Below are positions 6,713 through 16,266 of a DNA stretch of 37,895 nucleotides, one piece after another. Each line of letters starts with the position of its first letter. Position 1 is the stretch's first letter. The stretch is from contig JAEYOL010000052.1 in assembly GCA_023411775.1 (NCBI GenBank), forward strand, positions 1-37,895. Direction: 5' to 3'. This stretch comes from Bacteroidota bacterium (lineage in GTDB: Bacteria > Bacteroidota > Bacteroidia > Chitinophagales > Chitinophagaceae). A program made the translations under genes and the position numbers. Under the pieces are notes generated by a model, which worked only from the letters and a program-made list of their open reading frames with translations, ran no database searches and was not told the DNA's origin.

Positions 6713-8791
6713 ATGAAGCCAACATTTACCTTTTTCCTCCTATGTATGACCCTTGCTGCCCTGTCGCAAAATGAAGCAGGTGATCTCAATTCAGATTCTG
6801 TCAGAACGCTTACTCCGGTTATCATCAAAGGTTATGAATCGCAGCGCACCCTGGCGGAAAATCCCGTTACCATCGGATATATCGGACAAAAAGATTTAGA
6901 ACGTTATGCCGCACCTACCCTGGTGCCGTCTATAAACACTGTTCCAGGTGTGCGCATGGAAGAAAGATCTCCCGGAAGCTACCGCCTCAATATCCGTGGA
7001 AGTCTATTGCGTTCTCCGTTCGGCGTACGTAATATTAAGATCTACTGGAATGATATGCCTTTTACCGATGCGGGAGGTAATACTTACCTTAACCTGGTGG
7101 ACCCGGCAACGATCGGTTCAGTTGAAATATTAAAGGGCCCGGGCGGTAGTATGTACGGCGCCAACACGGGTGGTGTTGTGGTGATGCATACCATCGACCC
7201 ACCGGCCGTCCCAGAAAAAGATCACCAGTTCAGAGTGCAGTTGAATGGAGGTTCCTATAGCACATTTGGTGAAAGTGCACAGTGGAAATATTCAGCCAAA
7301 AACTTTCAATCCACACTTACCCAGGGTCATATGCAGGCGGATGGATATCGTGAGAACAGTAAACTCCGAAGAGATGTGGTGCAGTGGAACGGGGCTGCAC
7401 AAATTTCAAAAAAGGATAAACTTGAATGGCTCGCCCTCTACTCCGACATTTATTACCAGACACCAGGAGGACTGACACAGGCGCAGATGGAACAGGATCC
7501 CCGACAGGCGCGGCCGGCTACATCCTTTGTACCCGGTGCGGTAGAACAAAAAGCAGCTATCTATAACAAAACCATTTTCGCCGGCACAAGTTATACCCAT
7601 CAGTTTAATTCAAAATGGAGTAATACCACATCGGTTGCTTACTCTTTTACAGATTTTACAAATCCCTTTATCACCAATTATGAAGAAAGGGAAGAGAATA
7701 ATTTGTCGCTTCGGAGCAAGTTTGTATATGCTATCTATAAAAATGAACAGGACATCAGGCTGATTGGCGGTGTCGAATGGCAATGGGGTGATGCTTCCAT
7801 CAACAACTACGGCAACAGGCAGGGTGTAAAAGACACAGTTCAATCTCTGGATAAACTTGAAGTGAGACAATGGTTTCCTTTTGTGCAGGCTGAATGGCAA
7901 TTGAAAAAAAGATTGCTGGTGCAGGCCGGTGCCAGCACTAACGCGTATCAGTATAAATACAGGACACTCTCCGGCAACGACAATACAAAGAGGACAAAAA
8001 AATTTGAGGAGCAGTTTCTACCGCGAATTGCCGTATTATACCCGTTCAAAAAATACGTGACCGCTTATGCTTCGTTAAGTAAAGGCTACTCCCCCGCGAC
8101 CCTTGCGGAAATTCGAGCCTCCGATGCGAATATCAACACTTCACTACAACCTGAGTTTGGATGGAATTATGAAGTGGGCGCCAGGCTGAATTCAGCGAAT
8201 AAATTATTCGAACTGGATGTCACCGCTTATTATTTCAAGTTGCAGCAGGCGATCGTGAGAAGAAATAACAGTGCCGGTCAGGAATATTTCATAAACGCCG
8301 GCGGCACCGATCAGAAAGGGATTGAAATTAGAGGCTCGTGGTCATTAATCGACAATAGCCGGGGATTCTTCACAAGGGTAAAACTTTGGTCGGGCTACAC
8401 GCTCAACGATTATCATTTCACCGACTATATCATTGGCACTGTAGATCATTCCGAAAATCGCGTCACTGGCGTGCCGAAACAGATCTCCGTTACAGGTGTT
8501 GATATCCATACGACCAAAGGGTTTTATCTCTATACCAGCCTGAATCACACTGGCAAACTTCCACTAAATGATGCCAATACAGTGTATGCACGCTCCTACA
8601 ACCTGCTCCAGGGTAAACTGGGATGGAAACACAGGTTTTCACCTTCAATTTTTCTTGATGTATACGCAGGTATCGACAACGCTTTGAATGAGAAGTACAG
8701 TTTAGGGAATGATATAAACGCCATCGGCAACAGGTATTTTAATCCTTCACCGTTACGAAATTATTTCGGAGGTGTGGTTTTAATGTTTTGA
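6713..8791 (+). CDS. TonB-dependent outer-membrane receptor
   Basis: 692-residue receptor that imports a ligand across the outer membrane using TonB energy. A signal peptide covers about residues 1-18 (hydrophobic F-F-L-L-C-M-T-L-A-A-L). It is followed by a plug domain (about 35-150, with N-I-R-G-S and V-E-I-L-K-G-P-G-G-S-M-Y-G-A-N-T-G-G-V-V). The remainder is a beta-barrel ending in Phe (V-V-L-M-F). It lacks the N-terminal carboxypeptidase-like domain of SusC proteins, so it resembles siderophore/heme-type receptors. No SusD or periplasmic binding partner lies beside it, and the ligand is unknown. A TAAGTTTG box ends only 8 bases before the ATG, so the transcript would have almost no leader if that box is used. 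Confidence 0.93.
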   Translation: MKPTFTFFLLCMTLAALSQNEAGDLNSDSVRTLTPVIIKGYESQRTLAENPVTIGYIGQKDLERYAAPTLVPSINTVPGVRMEERSPGSYRLNIRGSLLRSPFGVRNIKIYWNDMPFTDAGGNTYLNLVDPATIGSVEILKGPGGSMYGANTGGVVVMHTIDPPAVPEKDHQFRVQLNGGSYSTFGESAQWKYSAKNFQSTLTQGHMQADGYRENSKLRRDVVQWNGAAQISKKDKLEWLALYSDIYYQTPGGLTQAQMEQDPRQARPATSFVPGAVEQKAAIYNKTIFAGTSYTHQFNSKWSNTTSVAYSFTDFTNPFITNYEEREENNLSLRSKFVYAIYKNEQDIRLIGGVEWQWGDASINNYGNRQGVKDTVQSLDKLEVRQWFPFVQAEWQLKKRLLVQAGASTNAYQYKYRTLSGNDNTKRTKKFEEQFLPRIAVLYPFKKYVTAYASLSKGYSPATLAEIRASDANINTSLQPEFGWNYEVGARLNSANKLFELDVTAYYFKLQQAIVRRNNSAGQEYFINAGGTDQKGIEIRGSWSLIDNSRGFFTRVKLWSGYTLNDYHFTDYIIGTVDHSENRVTGVPKQISVTGVDIHTTKGFYLYTSLNHTGKLPLNDANTVYARSYNLLQGKLGWKHRFSPSIFLDVYAGIDNALNEKYSLGNDINAIGNRYFNPSPLRNYFGGVVLMF

Positions 8792-8827
8792 TACGATGCT
8801 CGACAATTCAATTCCCACAAAGTAGTA

Positions 8828-8858
8828 TTTGCAAACCCGGCTGCTATTCCTAACTTTC
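8828..8858 (+). promoter_or_regulatory. Promoter of the secreted DUF3108-like gene
   Basis: TTTG at 8828-8831, a 19-base spacer, then TAACTTTC at 8851-8858, which has one mismatch to TAnnTTTG. The predicted transcription start is about 14 bases before the ATG at 8879. Confidence 0.5.
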
Positions 8859-8878
8859 AGGTATAAAATCTTGCAGCT

Positions 8879-9586
8879 ATGAGACAAATTTTTACTCTTT
8901 CATGCCTGTTCGTATGGGGCTTTGTTGCAAATGCCCAGGATTGTTCGGGATACTATTATCTTACCAACAGTTCGGTTGAAATGACAACCTATGACCGCAA
9001 GGATAAAGAAAGCGGTAAAGTGACATACACGATCAGCGACATAAAAAAGTCAGGTGATATGACCACGGCAAATTTCACAGCCAATATGGTCGATGAAAAA
9101 GGCAAAGCCCTATCAAAAAGTAGCGGTGTATATAAATGCAGCGGTGGCAGTCTTTATGTAGATGCCCGCGTGGCCATGCCACAGGAACAGATGGCTGCTT
9201 ATAAAGACATGGATGTAAAAGCCGAAGAAGTTTTTATTGAGTATCCGGCCACTCTTTCCGTAGGTCAGACTTTACCCCAGGTGAATTTTAAGATGGACGT
9301 GATCAATAAAGGATCGACTTTTTCAACGATCACGCTTGAACAGACCAACCGGAAAGTAGAGGGTAAAGAATCCATCACCACACCGGCCGGAACCTGGGAT
9401 TGCTGGAAAATAACTTATGATGGCCGTTTCCGGGCAACCATCGGCGGCCCATCTGGTATTGGCATACCTGTCAATTTTAAATCTACAGAATGGTTTGCTC
9501 CCGGCTTTGGCGTTGTTAAAACAGAAACCACCAATAAAAACGGCAAGGCAATGGGTTCGACTCTGATCACAGCTGTCAAAAAATGA
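8879..9586 (+). CDS. Secreted DUF3108-like (TapB-like) protein
   Basis: 235 residues with a clear signal peptide (about 1-19, cleavage after A-N-A-Q), so it is exported to the periplasm or beyond. The body is beta-rich. The segment with S-I-T-T-P-A-G-T-W-D-C-W-K-I-T-Y and the later E-W-F-A-P-G-F-G-V-V-K-T-E resemble DUF3108-like proteins common in Bacteroidetes, whose function is not established. Two cysteines near the N terminus of the mature part and at about 82 could form a disulfide. It has its own predicted promoter, and its 3' end faces rfbD across 254 bases in which I see no further gene or element. Confidence 0.7.
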   Translation: MRQIFTLSCLFVWGFVANAQDCSGYYYLTNSSVEMTTYDRKDKESGKVTYTISDIKKSGDMTTANFTANMVDEKGKALSKSSGVYKCSGGSLYVDARVAMPQEQMAAYKDMDVKAEEVFIEYPATLSVGQTLPQVNFKMDVINKGSTFSTITLEQTNRKVEGKESITTPAGTWDCWKITYDGRFRATIGGPSGIGIPVNFKSTEWFAPGFGVVKTETTNKNGKAMGSTLITAVKK

Positions 9587-9840
9587 TCGGAAGGATCCCC
9601 GAGTATCTACCTAATGCGCTTCGCCATACATGGGAGGTGGAATTAGTCTGCTATGGATTTTACCCTACCGGATTTTCCGAATAAAACAATTTTTATCGTT
9701 TTTATTCCCCTTGTCTTCCCACAGGTTGACTGGATATTCGCAGTATGATTGATCATTGACTCCGGATTGAAGCGACTGAGGGATGAAGAACAGGCTTTAG
9801 TTAAGGGATAGGCTAAGGTTGCCGAGAACGGAGTCATTTA

Positions 9841-10725
9841 TTACTTGTCTATTCTTTTTATACAAGCCTCCAACCTTTCCCGCCAGGGCTTGATAGAAAT
9901 GTTGAATACCCTGTTAATCTTCGATTTATCCAACACTGAATAGGACGGGCGCCTGGCCGGTGTTGGATATTCCGAGGCAGGTATGGGATTCACGTTACAA
10001 TTACTTCCCGAAATATCACGGATGGCGACTGCAAATTCATGCCAGTTTAAGATGCCGTCATTACTGAAATGATAGATTCCCGCGTGGCTGAAACCACTGG
10101 AATCTGTTTCAGCATCTAATATGGCTATGATCTGCATGATCGCTTCCGCCAGGTCTGCAGCGTAAGTAGGTGTGCCGTATTGATCACTTACCACATTGAT
10201 TGATTCCTTCTCTTTAACCAGTCGGAGAATCGTTTTCACGAAATTTTTCCCGAATTGAGAATAAACCCAGGCAGTATGAATGATGATGGAGCCGGGATTT
10301 TGCGACATGACCAGCTGTTCACCCTGTAGTTTCGATTCGCCATAGTAATTGACAGGATCAGTGGGATCGTCTTCCTTATATGGTTTTTGTCCATTACCGT
10401 TAAAGACATAGTCGGTCGAAATATGAATCAATCGCGCATTGTTTCTCAAACATGCAGCTGCGATCACACCAGGAGCTTCGGCATTTATTCTATGGGCCAT
10501 TTCTTTATCTGATTCGGCCTTGTCCACAGCAGTATAGGCCGCGCAGTTCACAACGTATTTTGGCTGATGCCGATCGATCATTTCGTTGATCAGGTCAAAA
10601 TTATCCAGGGGCATGTGGTCCCGGGTGGTAAATACGAAACGATAAGCAGGATACTTTGAAACCAGATGTGCCAGTTCCATACCCAGTTGTCCGTTGGCGC
10701 CTGTTACGAGGATTGTATTTTGCAT
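9841..10725 (-). CDS. rfbD: dTDP-4-dehydrorhamnose reductase
   Basis: Extended-type SDR that reduces dTDP-4-keto-L-rhamnose to dTDP-L-rhamnose with NAD(P)H, the last step of rhamnose donor synthesis. The Rossmann motif T-G-A-N-G-Q-L-G is at the N terminus. The catalytic Y-x-x-x-K is in Y-Y-G-E-S-K-L-Q-G-E, and S-T-D-Y-V-F is typical of RmlD. I chose the ATG at 10725 (294 residues). The longer frame would begin with a TTG at 10737 and overlap rfbC, whereas the ATG lies one base after the rfbC stop (TGA-T-ATG). It is the last gene of the operon. Confidence 0.95.
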   Translation of the reverse strand: MQNTILVTGANGQLGMELAHLVSKYPAYRFVFTTRDHMPLDNFDLINEMIDRHQPKYVVNCAAYTAVDKAESDKEMAHRINAEAPGVIAAACLRNNARLIHISTDYVFNGNGQKPYKEDDPTDPVNYYGESKLQGEQLVMSQNPGSIIIHTAWVYSQFGKNFVKTILRLVKEKESINVVSDQYGTPTYAADLAEAIMQIIAILDAETDSSGFSHAGIYHFSNDGILNWHEFAVAIRDISGSNCNVNPIPASEYPTPARRPSYSVLDKSKINRVFNISIKPWRERLEACIKRIDK

Positions 10726-10726
10726 A

Positions 10727-11287
10727 TCAGCCTTCAAATACGAAATTAGTCTGGCATTCCTTCAATCCCGGCAATACGAGATCCTTTTCAGATACTATTG
10801 CCTTGTCGGCAGGAATTTTCCAGTCGATATTGAGCGAGGGATCATCAAACCGGATACCGCCTTCTGATACTTTGGAATAGAAGCCGTCGCATTTATATAA
10901 TACTTCTGCCCTTTCGCTAATGACGGAAAATCCGTGCGCGAAACCCCGGGGGACCAGCAATTGCTTTTTATTTTCCGCCGACAACTCAATGGTAAAGTGG
11001 CGTCCGTAAGTTGGAGAACCCTGGCGCAAATCCACTACCGCATCGAGGATCGTCCCCGAAAGCACACGCACGAGTTTTGTCTGTGCATGCGGGTTGAGCT
11101 GGAAATGCAAGCCGCGGATCACACCATACGAAGAAGAAGACTGGTTGTCCTGTACAAAAACAATATCCATCCCTTCATTTTTAAACACATCGGCGTTGTA
11201 AGACTCAAAAAAATATCCGCGGCTATCTGCAAATACTTTGGGCTCGTAGATCAATAGCCCGGGTATATCGGTGGCTTTAAACGGCAT
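10727..11287 (-). CDS. rfbC: dTDP-4-dehydrorhamnose 3,5-epimerase
   Basis: Cupin-fold epimerase acting on dTDP-4-keto-6-deoxyglucose at C3 and C5. The 186 residues match the family. Typical sequences are F-x-D-x-R-G-Y-F-F-E-S, Q-D-N-Q-S-S-S, the R-G-L-H-F-Q motif with the catalytic His, and P-R-G-F-A-H-G-F. The start is one base after the stop of the upstream dehydrogenase (TAG-T-ATG), so translation is probably coupled. The rfbA and rfbB steps that should precede it are not in this window. Confidence 0.96.
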   Translation of the reverse strand: MPFKATDIPGLLIYEPKVFADSRGYFFESYNADVFKNEGMDIVFVQDNQSSSSYGVIRGLHFQLNPHAQTKLVRVLSGTILDAVVDLRQGSPTYGRHFTIELSAENKKQLLVPRGFAHGFSVISERAEVLYKCDGFYSKVSEGGIRFDDPSLNIDWKIPADKAIVSEKDLVLPGLKECQTNFVFEG

Positions 11288-11288
11288 A

Positions 11289-12578
11289 CTACAGGCTCCA
11301 GTATTTTCTGTTCTTAATTTTGTTTCGATAGATTCCTTTCAGATCGGCAATCATGGCATGTGGCCGGGTGATACCGGTGTAATAATCGTCGCCGAGATTA
11401 ATATAGTCGGCATGTGGAACGGTGATGATCACCGCATCATAATCCTTCCCTGTCTCAGGAGTTAGGCTAAAACCATACTCGTGCTGCAGTTCATCAGAAT
11501 CAGCATAGGGATCTTCCACATCAACATTTACATAGAACGCTTTCAATGCTTTCACCACATCCGCCACTTTTGAATTGCGGATATCACTTACATTTTCCTT
11601 GAAAGTAGCGCCTTTGATCAGGACTTTGGCAGTTTTCACATTACCATCCGTTTTGATGATATGCTGTACCACTTTCTGTGCCACATAGCTGGCCATATCA
11701 TCATTGATGGTACGACCCGCGAGTATCACCTGGGACTTATATCCGAGTTCATTTGCCTTGTGTGTGAGGTAATAAGGATCCACCCCGATACAATGTCCTC
11801 CTACCAGGCCGGGCTGAAACTTGAGGAAGTTCCATTTGGTGCCCGCTGCTTCCAGGACCTCAAATGTGTTGATGTCCATCTTATCGAAAATAATAGACAG
11901 CTCATTCATCAGCGCGATATTCAAATCACGTTGCGTGTTCTCGATGATCTTGGCGGCTTCTGCGACCTTGATGCAGGATGCCCTGTGAACACCGGCTTTA
12001 ACAACAAGCTCGTAAGTTTTAGCAATATTCTCCAGTGACTCGTCATCACAACCTGAAACAACTTTCACAATACTGCTCAGAGTATGGTTTTTGTCGCCCG
12101 GGTTGATCCGCTCAGGGGAATAACCCAGTTTAAAGTCAACAACATTCTTAAGGGCAGAAATTTTTTCGATGATCGGAAGGCAGTCTTCCTCTGTACAGCC
12201 AGGGTAAACTGTAGATTCGAAAACTACGTAATCTCCTTTTTTGATCACTTTGCCGATTGTTTCAGAAGCGCGTTGGACAGGTACCAGGTCTGGCACGTTA
12301 TGCTCATCCACCGCGGTTGGCACAGCCACTATATAAAATTTCGCTTCCTTCAGAGTTTCGAGGCTGTTAGTAAATTCGATATCGCAGCCCCCAAAAGCTT
12401 CTTTCTCCAGTTCGTTACTTGGATCGATGCCCTGCTTCATCAGTTCAACGCGTTTGGCATTGATATCAAATCCAATTACCGATATTTTCTTTGCAAACTC
12501 CAATGCAATGGGTAAGCCCACATAGCCCAATCCAATCACCGCTAATTTTGCCTTTTTGTCGATCAGTTCCTGGTACAT
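11289..12578 (-). CDS. tviB: UDP-N-acetylhexosamine 6-dehydrogenase (TviB/WbpO-like)
   Basis: Nucleotide-sugar dehydrogenase of the UDP-Glc/GDP-Man dehydrogenase superfamily, 429 residues. It carries an N-terminal Rossmann motif G-L-G-Y-V-G-L-P and the catalytic Cys263 in G-G-H-C-I-G-V-D-P-Y-Y-L. That motif, preceded by Q-P-G-L-V, is typical of enzymes that oxidise UDP-GlcNAc or UDP-GalNAc to the uronic acid, and it differs clearly from the Ugd in the same operon. The product is inferred to be a UDP-N-acetylhexosaminuronate for surface polysaccharide. It lies 49 bases after the UDP-xylose synthase gene and is coupled to rfbC. The exact hexosamine cannot be decided by eye. Confidence 0.85.
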   Translation of the reverse strand: MYQELIDKKAKLAVIGLGYVGLPIALEFAKKISVIGFDINAKRVELMKQGIDPSNELEKEAFGGCDIEFTNSLETLKEAKFYIVAVPTAVDEHNVPDLVPVQRASETIGKVIKKGDYVVFESTVYPGCTEEDCLPIIEKISALKNVVDFKLGYSPERINPGDKNHTLSSIVKVVSGCDDESLENIAKTYELVVKAGVHRASCIKVAEAAKIIENTQRDLNIALMNELSIIFDKMDINTFEVLEAAGTKWNFLKFQPGLVGGHCIGVDPYYLTHKANELGYKSQVILAGRTINDDMASYVAQKVVQHIIKTDGNVKTAKVLIKGATFKENVSDIRNSKVADVVKALKAFYVNVDVEDPYADSDELQHEYGFSLTPETGKDYDAVIITVPHADYINLGDDYYTGITRPHAMIADLKGIYRNKIKNRKYWSL

Positions 12579-12627
12579 AAAGTTTTAATAGTTTAGGTTT
12601 AAGGTAAACACACTTGTTTCTTTCTTC

Positions 12628-13611
12628 TTACTTAGTACTTACAAATTCTTTTGGCTGCTTACTCCATTCTTCTTTTGGTAGTCCCTTAAAGTAGTCATAA
12701 GTTATCTTTAATCCCTGTGCGCGGTTTACTTTTGGCTCCCAGCCCAGGATGGTTTTTGCCTTAGTAATATCCGGCTGACGTTGCCTGGGATCATCGACTG
12801 GTAAAGGTTTGTATACAATCTCGGTGGTATTACCGGTAAGCGCAAGCACTTCTTCTGCAAAATCTTTCAATGAGATTTCATTGGGATTGCCAATGTTGAC
12901 CGGTAGATGATAGTCGCTAAGCAATAACCTGTAAATGCCATCAATAAGATCATCCACAAAACAAAAGCTTCTCGTCTGAGATCCATCGCCAAAAACAGTA
13001 AGCGGTTCACCACGCAACGCCTGCCCGATAAATGCCGGCAGGGCACGGCCATCGTTGAGACGCATACGCGGACCATAGGTATTAAATATCCGCACTATCC
13101 GTGTTTCTACATTATGAAATGTATGATAAGCCATGGTGATGGATTCCATGTATCGTTTTGCCTCATCATAGACTCCCCTCGGTCCAACCGGGTTTACATT
13201 GCCCCAGTATTCTTCAGTTTGAGGATGCACGAGAGGATCACCATACACTTCGCTGGTAGAGGCAACCAGTATCCTGGCACCTTTGGCCTTGGCCAGGCCA
13301 AGACAATTGTGTGTGCCCATCGCGCCCACCTTTAGTGTTTGAATTGGAATCTTGAGGTAGTCGATAGGACTGGCAGGAGATGCAAAGTGGAGGATATAAT
13401 CCAGTTGCCCGGCTATATGAATAAACTTTGTAACATCGTGATGAAAGAATTCAAACTGCTCAAGTTTGAACAAATGCTCGATATTTTTCAGGTCACCCGT
13501 GATCAGGTTATCCATACCAATCACTCTGTAACCTTCTTTAATAAAACGATCACATAAATGAGAACCCAGGAAGCCGGCCGCGCCGGTGATTAGTATTCTT
13601 TTTCGATCCAT
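12628..13611 (-). CDS. uxs: UDP-glucuronate decarboxylase (UDP-xylose synthase)
   Basis: Extended SDR, 327 residues, converting UDP-glucuronate to UDP-xylose. The NAD motif T-G-A-A-G-F-L-G-S-H is at the N terminus. S-T-S-E-V-Y-G-D-P, the Y-x-x-x-K in G-V-Y-D-E-A-K-R-Y, and R-I-F-N-T-Y-G-P-R-M are hallmarks of the UXS subfamily. The substrate is made by Ugd, encoded 15 bases upstream in the same operon, which supports the assignment. A 4-epimerase acting on UDP-GlcA is the main alternative, but the motifs favour decarboxylation. Confidence 0.9.
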   Translation of the reverse strand: MDRKRILITGAAGFLGSHLCDRFIKEGYRVIGMDNLITGDLKNIEHLFKLEQFEFFHHDVTKFIHIAGQLDYILHFASPASPIDYLKIPIQTLKVGAMGTHNCLGLAKAKGARILVASTSEVYGDPLVHPQTEEYWGNVNPVGPRGVYDEAKRYMESITMAYHTFHNVETRIVRIFNTYGPRMRLNDGRALPAFIGQALRGEPLTVFGDGSQTRSFCFVDDLIDGIYRLLLSDYHLPVNIGNPNEISLKDFAEEVLALTGNTTEIVYKPLPVDDPRQRQPDITKAKTILGWEPKVNRAQGLKITYDYFKGLPKEEWSKQPKEFVSTK

Positions 13612-13626
13612 AATAATTTAATAGGT

Positions 13627-14937
13627 TTATTCCAGGCCCGGCCTGCCTACACTTTCATAATGAAACCCAAGCCCGTTGATACTGGAAACTTCAAAAAGAT
13701 TCCGGCCGTCGAAAATCACTTTATTTTTTAAGTTTGCAACGATCTTTAAAAAATCTGGTGTACGGAACTCGTTCCACTCCGTCGCAATGATCAACGCATC
13801 AGCGTCCTTTAATGCAGCATATTGATTCTCCGCATACTGAATTTTGTCTCCGATGGCCTGGCGCACATTATTCATAGCTTCAGGGTCAAAGGCTGTCACC
13901 GTAGCCCCTTCCTTCACCAGCGCATCGATAATATATAATGCCGGCGCCTCACGAATATCGTCTGTATTTGGCTTGAATGCAAGTCCCCACAACGCAAAGT
14001 GTTTTCCCTGCAGGTTATTATTGAAATATTTCCTGATTTTAGGTAGCAGATGCAGTTTCTGCATTTCATTTACCTCGATGACGGCGTTCAGAATCTTAAA
14101 ATCATATCCTGAATCGCATGCTGATTTCACCAGGGCCTGCACATCTTTTGGAAAACAACTACCACCATAACCAATTCCAGGAAACAGGAAACGCTTTCCG
14201 ATCCTTTCGTCACTGCCGATTCCACGGCGAACCATATCTACATCGGCACCAAGCCGCTCGCATAGTTGTGCGATCTCATTCATAAACGAAATCTTTGTTG
14301 CCAAAAATGAGTTGGCAGCATATTTTGTCAATTCAGCCGAGCGCTCATCCATAAAGATCACCGGGTTGCCCTGGCGAACAAATGGCGCAAACAATTCACC
14401 GATCAGTTTCTTCGCTCTTTCAGAACGCGTGCCGATCACTACCCTGTCGGGCTTCATAAAATCATCCACGGCTACACCTTCACGTAAAAACTCAGGATTC
14501 GATACCACATCAAACTCGCCTTTGAAATTTTTCGCGACTGCTTCCCGTACCAAGTCAGCCGTTCCAACCGGCACCGTGCTTTTATCTACAATCACTTTGT
14601 AATCGGAAATGATCTTCCCGATCTCTTCAGCTACACCAAGAACATAGCGAAGATCCGCAGAGCCGTCTTCACCAGGAGGTGTAGGCAGGGCCAGGAAAAC
14701 AATAGAAGCATCCTTTATACCTTCTGCCAGGTCCGTCGTGAATAGTAAACGTTCTTCCTTTAGGTTGCGGAGAAATATTTTCTCAAGCCCCGGTTCATAT
14801 ATCGTGATCGTACCGCTTTTTAGACGGTTTACTTTTGATTCGTCGATATCAACACAGGTAACAGTATTACCAGTCTCTGCAAAACATGTACCTGTGACTA
14901 AGCCAACATAACCTGTTCCTACTACTGCGATTTTCAT
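13627..14937 (-). CDS. ugd: UDP-glucose 6-dehydrogenase
   Basis: Oxidises UDP-glucose to UDP-glucuronate in two NAD-dependent steps, feeding the decarboxylase encoded next. It has 436 residues, an N-terminal G-T-G-Y-V-G-L-V-T Rossmann motif and the catalytic Cys261 in G-Y-G-G-S-C-F-P-K-D-V. The central dimerisation helix carries L-T-K-Y-A-A-N-S-F-L-A-T-K-I-S-F, and the C-terminal domain has F-K-P-N-T-D-D-I-R-E-A-P. It is the second gene of the operon, 44 bases after the aminotransferase and 15 before the decarboxylase. Confidence 0.96.
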   Translation of the reverse strand: MKIAVVGTGYVGLVTGTCFAETGNTVTCVDIDESKVNRLKSGTITIYEPGLEKIFLRNLKEERLLFTTDLAEGIKDASIVFLALPTPPGEDGSADLRYVLGVAEEIGKIISDYKVIVDKSTVPVGTADLVREAVAKNFKGEFDVVSNPEFLREGVAVDDFMKPDRVVIGTRSERAKKLIGELFAPFVRQGNPVIFMDERSAELTKYAANSFLATKISFMNEIAQLCERLGADVDMVRRGIGSDERIGKRFLFPGIGYGGSCFPKDVQALVKSACDSGYDFKILNAVIEVNEMQKLHLLPKIRKYFNNNLQGKHFALWGLAFKPNTDDIREAPALYIIDALVKEGATVTAFDPEAMNNVRQAIGDKIQYAENQYAALKDADALIIATEWNEFRTPDFLKIVANLKNKVIFDGRNLFEVSSINGLGFHYESVGRPGLE

Positions 14938-14981
14938 AAATATTTTTTATAGCGCCTCTGCGTCCTTTTTGTGATTGAAAA

Positions 14982-16124
14982 TTAAGATTCAAAATACTCC
15001 AGCACCTTAGAGGTGATAAACTGTAGTTGCGCCTCTTCCAATTCGGTATGAATGGGTAAAGAGATCACTCTTTCCGTCAACCAGTCAGTTACCGGCATTC
15101 GCTTCGCCGAAACATTAAACTGTTCAAACATCCGTTGCCTGTGACCCGGAACCGGGTAATAGATCATGGAAGGAATTTTATGCATGGCCAGGAATTCGTT
15201 CAGCCCGTTTCTTTTGGCTGCACTATTATCCCCGTCTTCGATGAGCAGGGTATATTGATGAAAAACATGCTTTGAATAACTGGCACGGAAAGGTGTTTTG
15301 ATGCTGGCATGACCTGCAAATGCATTATCATAAAAATCAGCAGCTGATCTCCGGGCTGCATTGTATTCGTCAAGTTGGCGGAGTTTGATATCCAGGATAG
15401 CTGCCTGCATTGTGTCCAGGCGACTGTTACAACCAACCAAATCATGGAAATACCTCCGGCTCTGACCATGATTAGCGATCATCCTAAGTTTATCAGCCAG
15501 CGTATCGTCGTTTGTAAAAATGGCGCCGCCATCTCCAAACGCGCCGAGATTTTTAGATGGATAAAACGATGTCGCCCCAATATCACCGATCGTACCGGTC
15601 TTTTGACGAATATCCCCCTGCTCGTAGTCGCATCCTATTGCCTGTGCATTGTCTTCAATTACAAATAACCCATGTTTCTTCGCAATGGACATGATCTCTT
15701 CCATAGGAGCAGCCTGTCCATAAAGGTGTACGGGCACTATGGCTTTAGTTTTGGGTGTGATCACTTTCTCCAGTTCGGCAGGGTCGATACAGAATGTTTT
15801 GGGGTCAACTTCAACAAAAACGGGGGTCAGTCTAAGCAAAGCGATCACTTCCGTGGTGGCGATATAGGTAAAAGAAGGAGTAATCACTTCATCGCCTGGT
15901 TGTAGTCCAAGCGCCATCATGGCGATTTGTAGGGCATCCGTGCCATTGGCACAGGGAATAGTATGTTTTACTCCAAGGTAATTCGAAAGATTGGCGGCGA
16001 AATCCTGGACCGGCTTCCCGTTGATGAAGGCCGCGCTTTCCATCACGCCGAGGACAGCCTGATCAACCTCCTCCTTTATCTTCTGGTACTGGGTCTTTGT
16101 ATCGACCATCTGGATTGGGCGCAT
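14982..16124 (-). CDS. DegT/DnrJ/EryC1/StrS sugar aminotransferase
   Basis: PLP-dependent aminotransferase acting on keto-sugar nucleotides, 380 residues. The PLP lysine is K191 in S-F-Y-P-S-K-N-L-G-A-F-G-D-G-G. A-N-G-T-D-A-L and V-P-V-H-L-Y-G-Q are further family marks. The closest functional type seems to be WbpE/WlbC-like enzymes that aminate UDP-3-keto-N-acetylglucuronate. This would fit the TviB-like dehydrogenase in the operon, but the WbpB-type oxidoreductase needed between them is not in the window. Met1 and Met6 are both possible starts. It is the first gene of the minus-strand operon and is preceded by a TATTTTTG box at 16246-16239. Confidence 0.9.
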   Translation of the reverse strand: MRPIQMVDTKTQYQKIKEEVDQAVLGVMESAAFINGKPVQDFAANLSNYLGVKHTIPCANGTDALQIAMMALGLQPGDEVITPSFTYIATTEVIALLRLTPVFVEVDPKTFCIDPAELEKVITPKTKAIVPVHLYGQAAPMEEIMSIAKKHGLFVIEDNAQAIGCDYEQGDIRQKTGTIGDIGATSFYPSKNLGAFGDGGAIFTNDDTLADKLRMIANHGQSRRYFHDLVGCNSRLDTMQAAILDIKLRQLDEYNAARRSAADFYDNAFAGHASIKTPFRASYSKHVFHQYTLLIEDGDNSAAKRNGLNEFLAMHKIPSMIYYPVPGHRQRMFEQFNVSAKRMPVTDWLTERVISLPIHTELEEAQLQFITSKVLEYFES

Positions 16125-16238
16125 GGAAATTTTTTAAGGTTAAAGTTTAGCTTTTCAGGGATCATTATTCTGGGTCCATAGCCCCGCCAGCATACCAGGA
16201 TATTCCGGCTAAACTGCTCTGAAGCCATAAAACGGTCG

Positions 16239-16246
16239 CAAAAATA
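16239..16246 (-). promoter_or_regulatory. Candidate -7 box of the nucleotide-sugar operon
   Basis: The minus strand reads TATTTTTG, a perfect TAnnTTTG match, giving a leader of about 105-110 bases before the aminotransferase ATG. No TTTG -33 element was found at the expected distance. Confidence 0.4.
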
Positions 16247-16266
16247 ATAAAATACGGGTAGTTTCC

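Noticed and set aside
9643..9837. 64-codon minus-strand frame between the DUF3108-like gene and rfbD
   Set aside because: No recognisable family, no promoter or domain sign, and such a length is expected by chance in this base composition.
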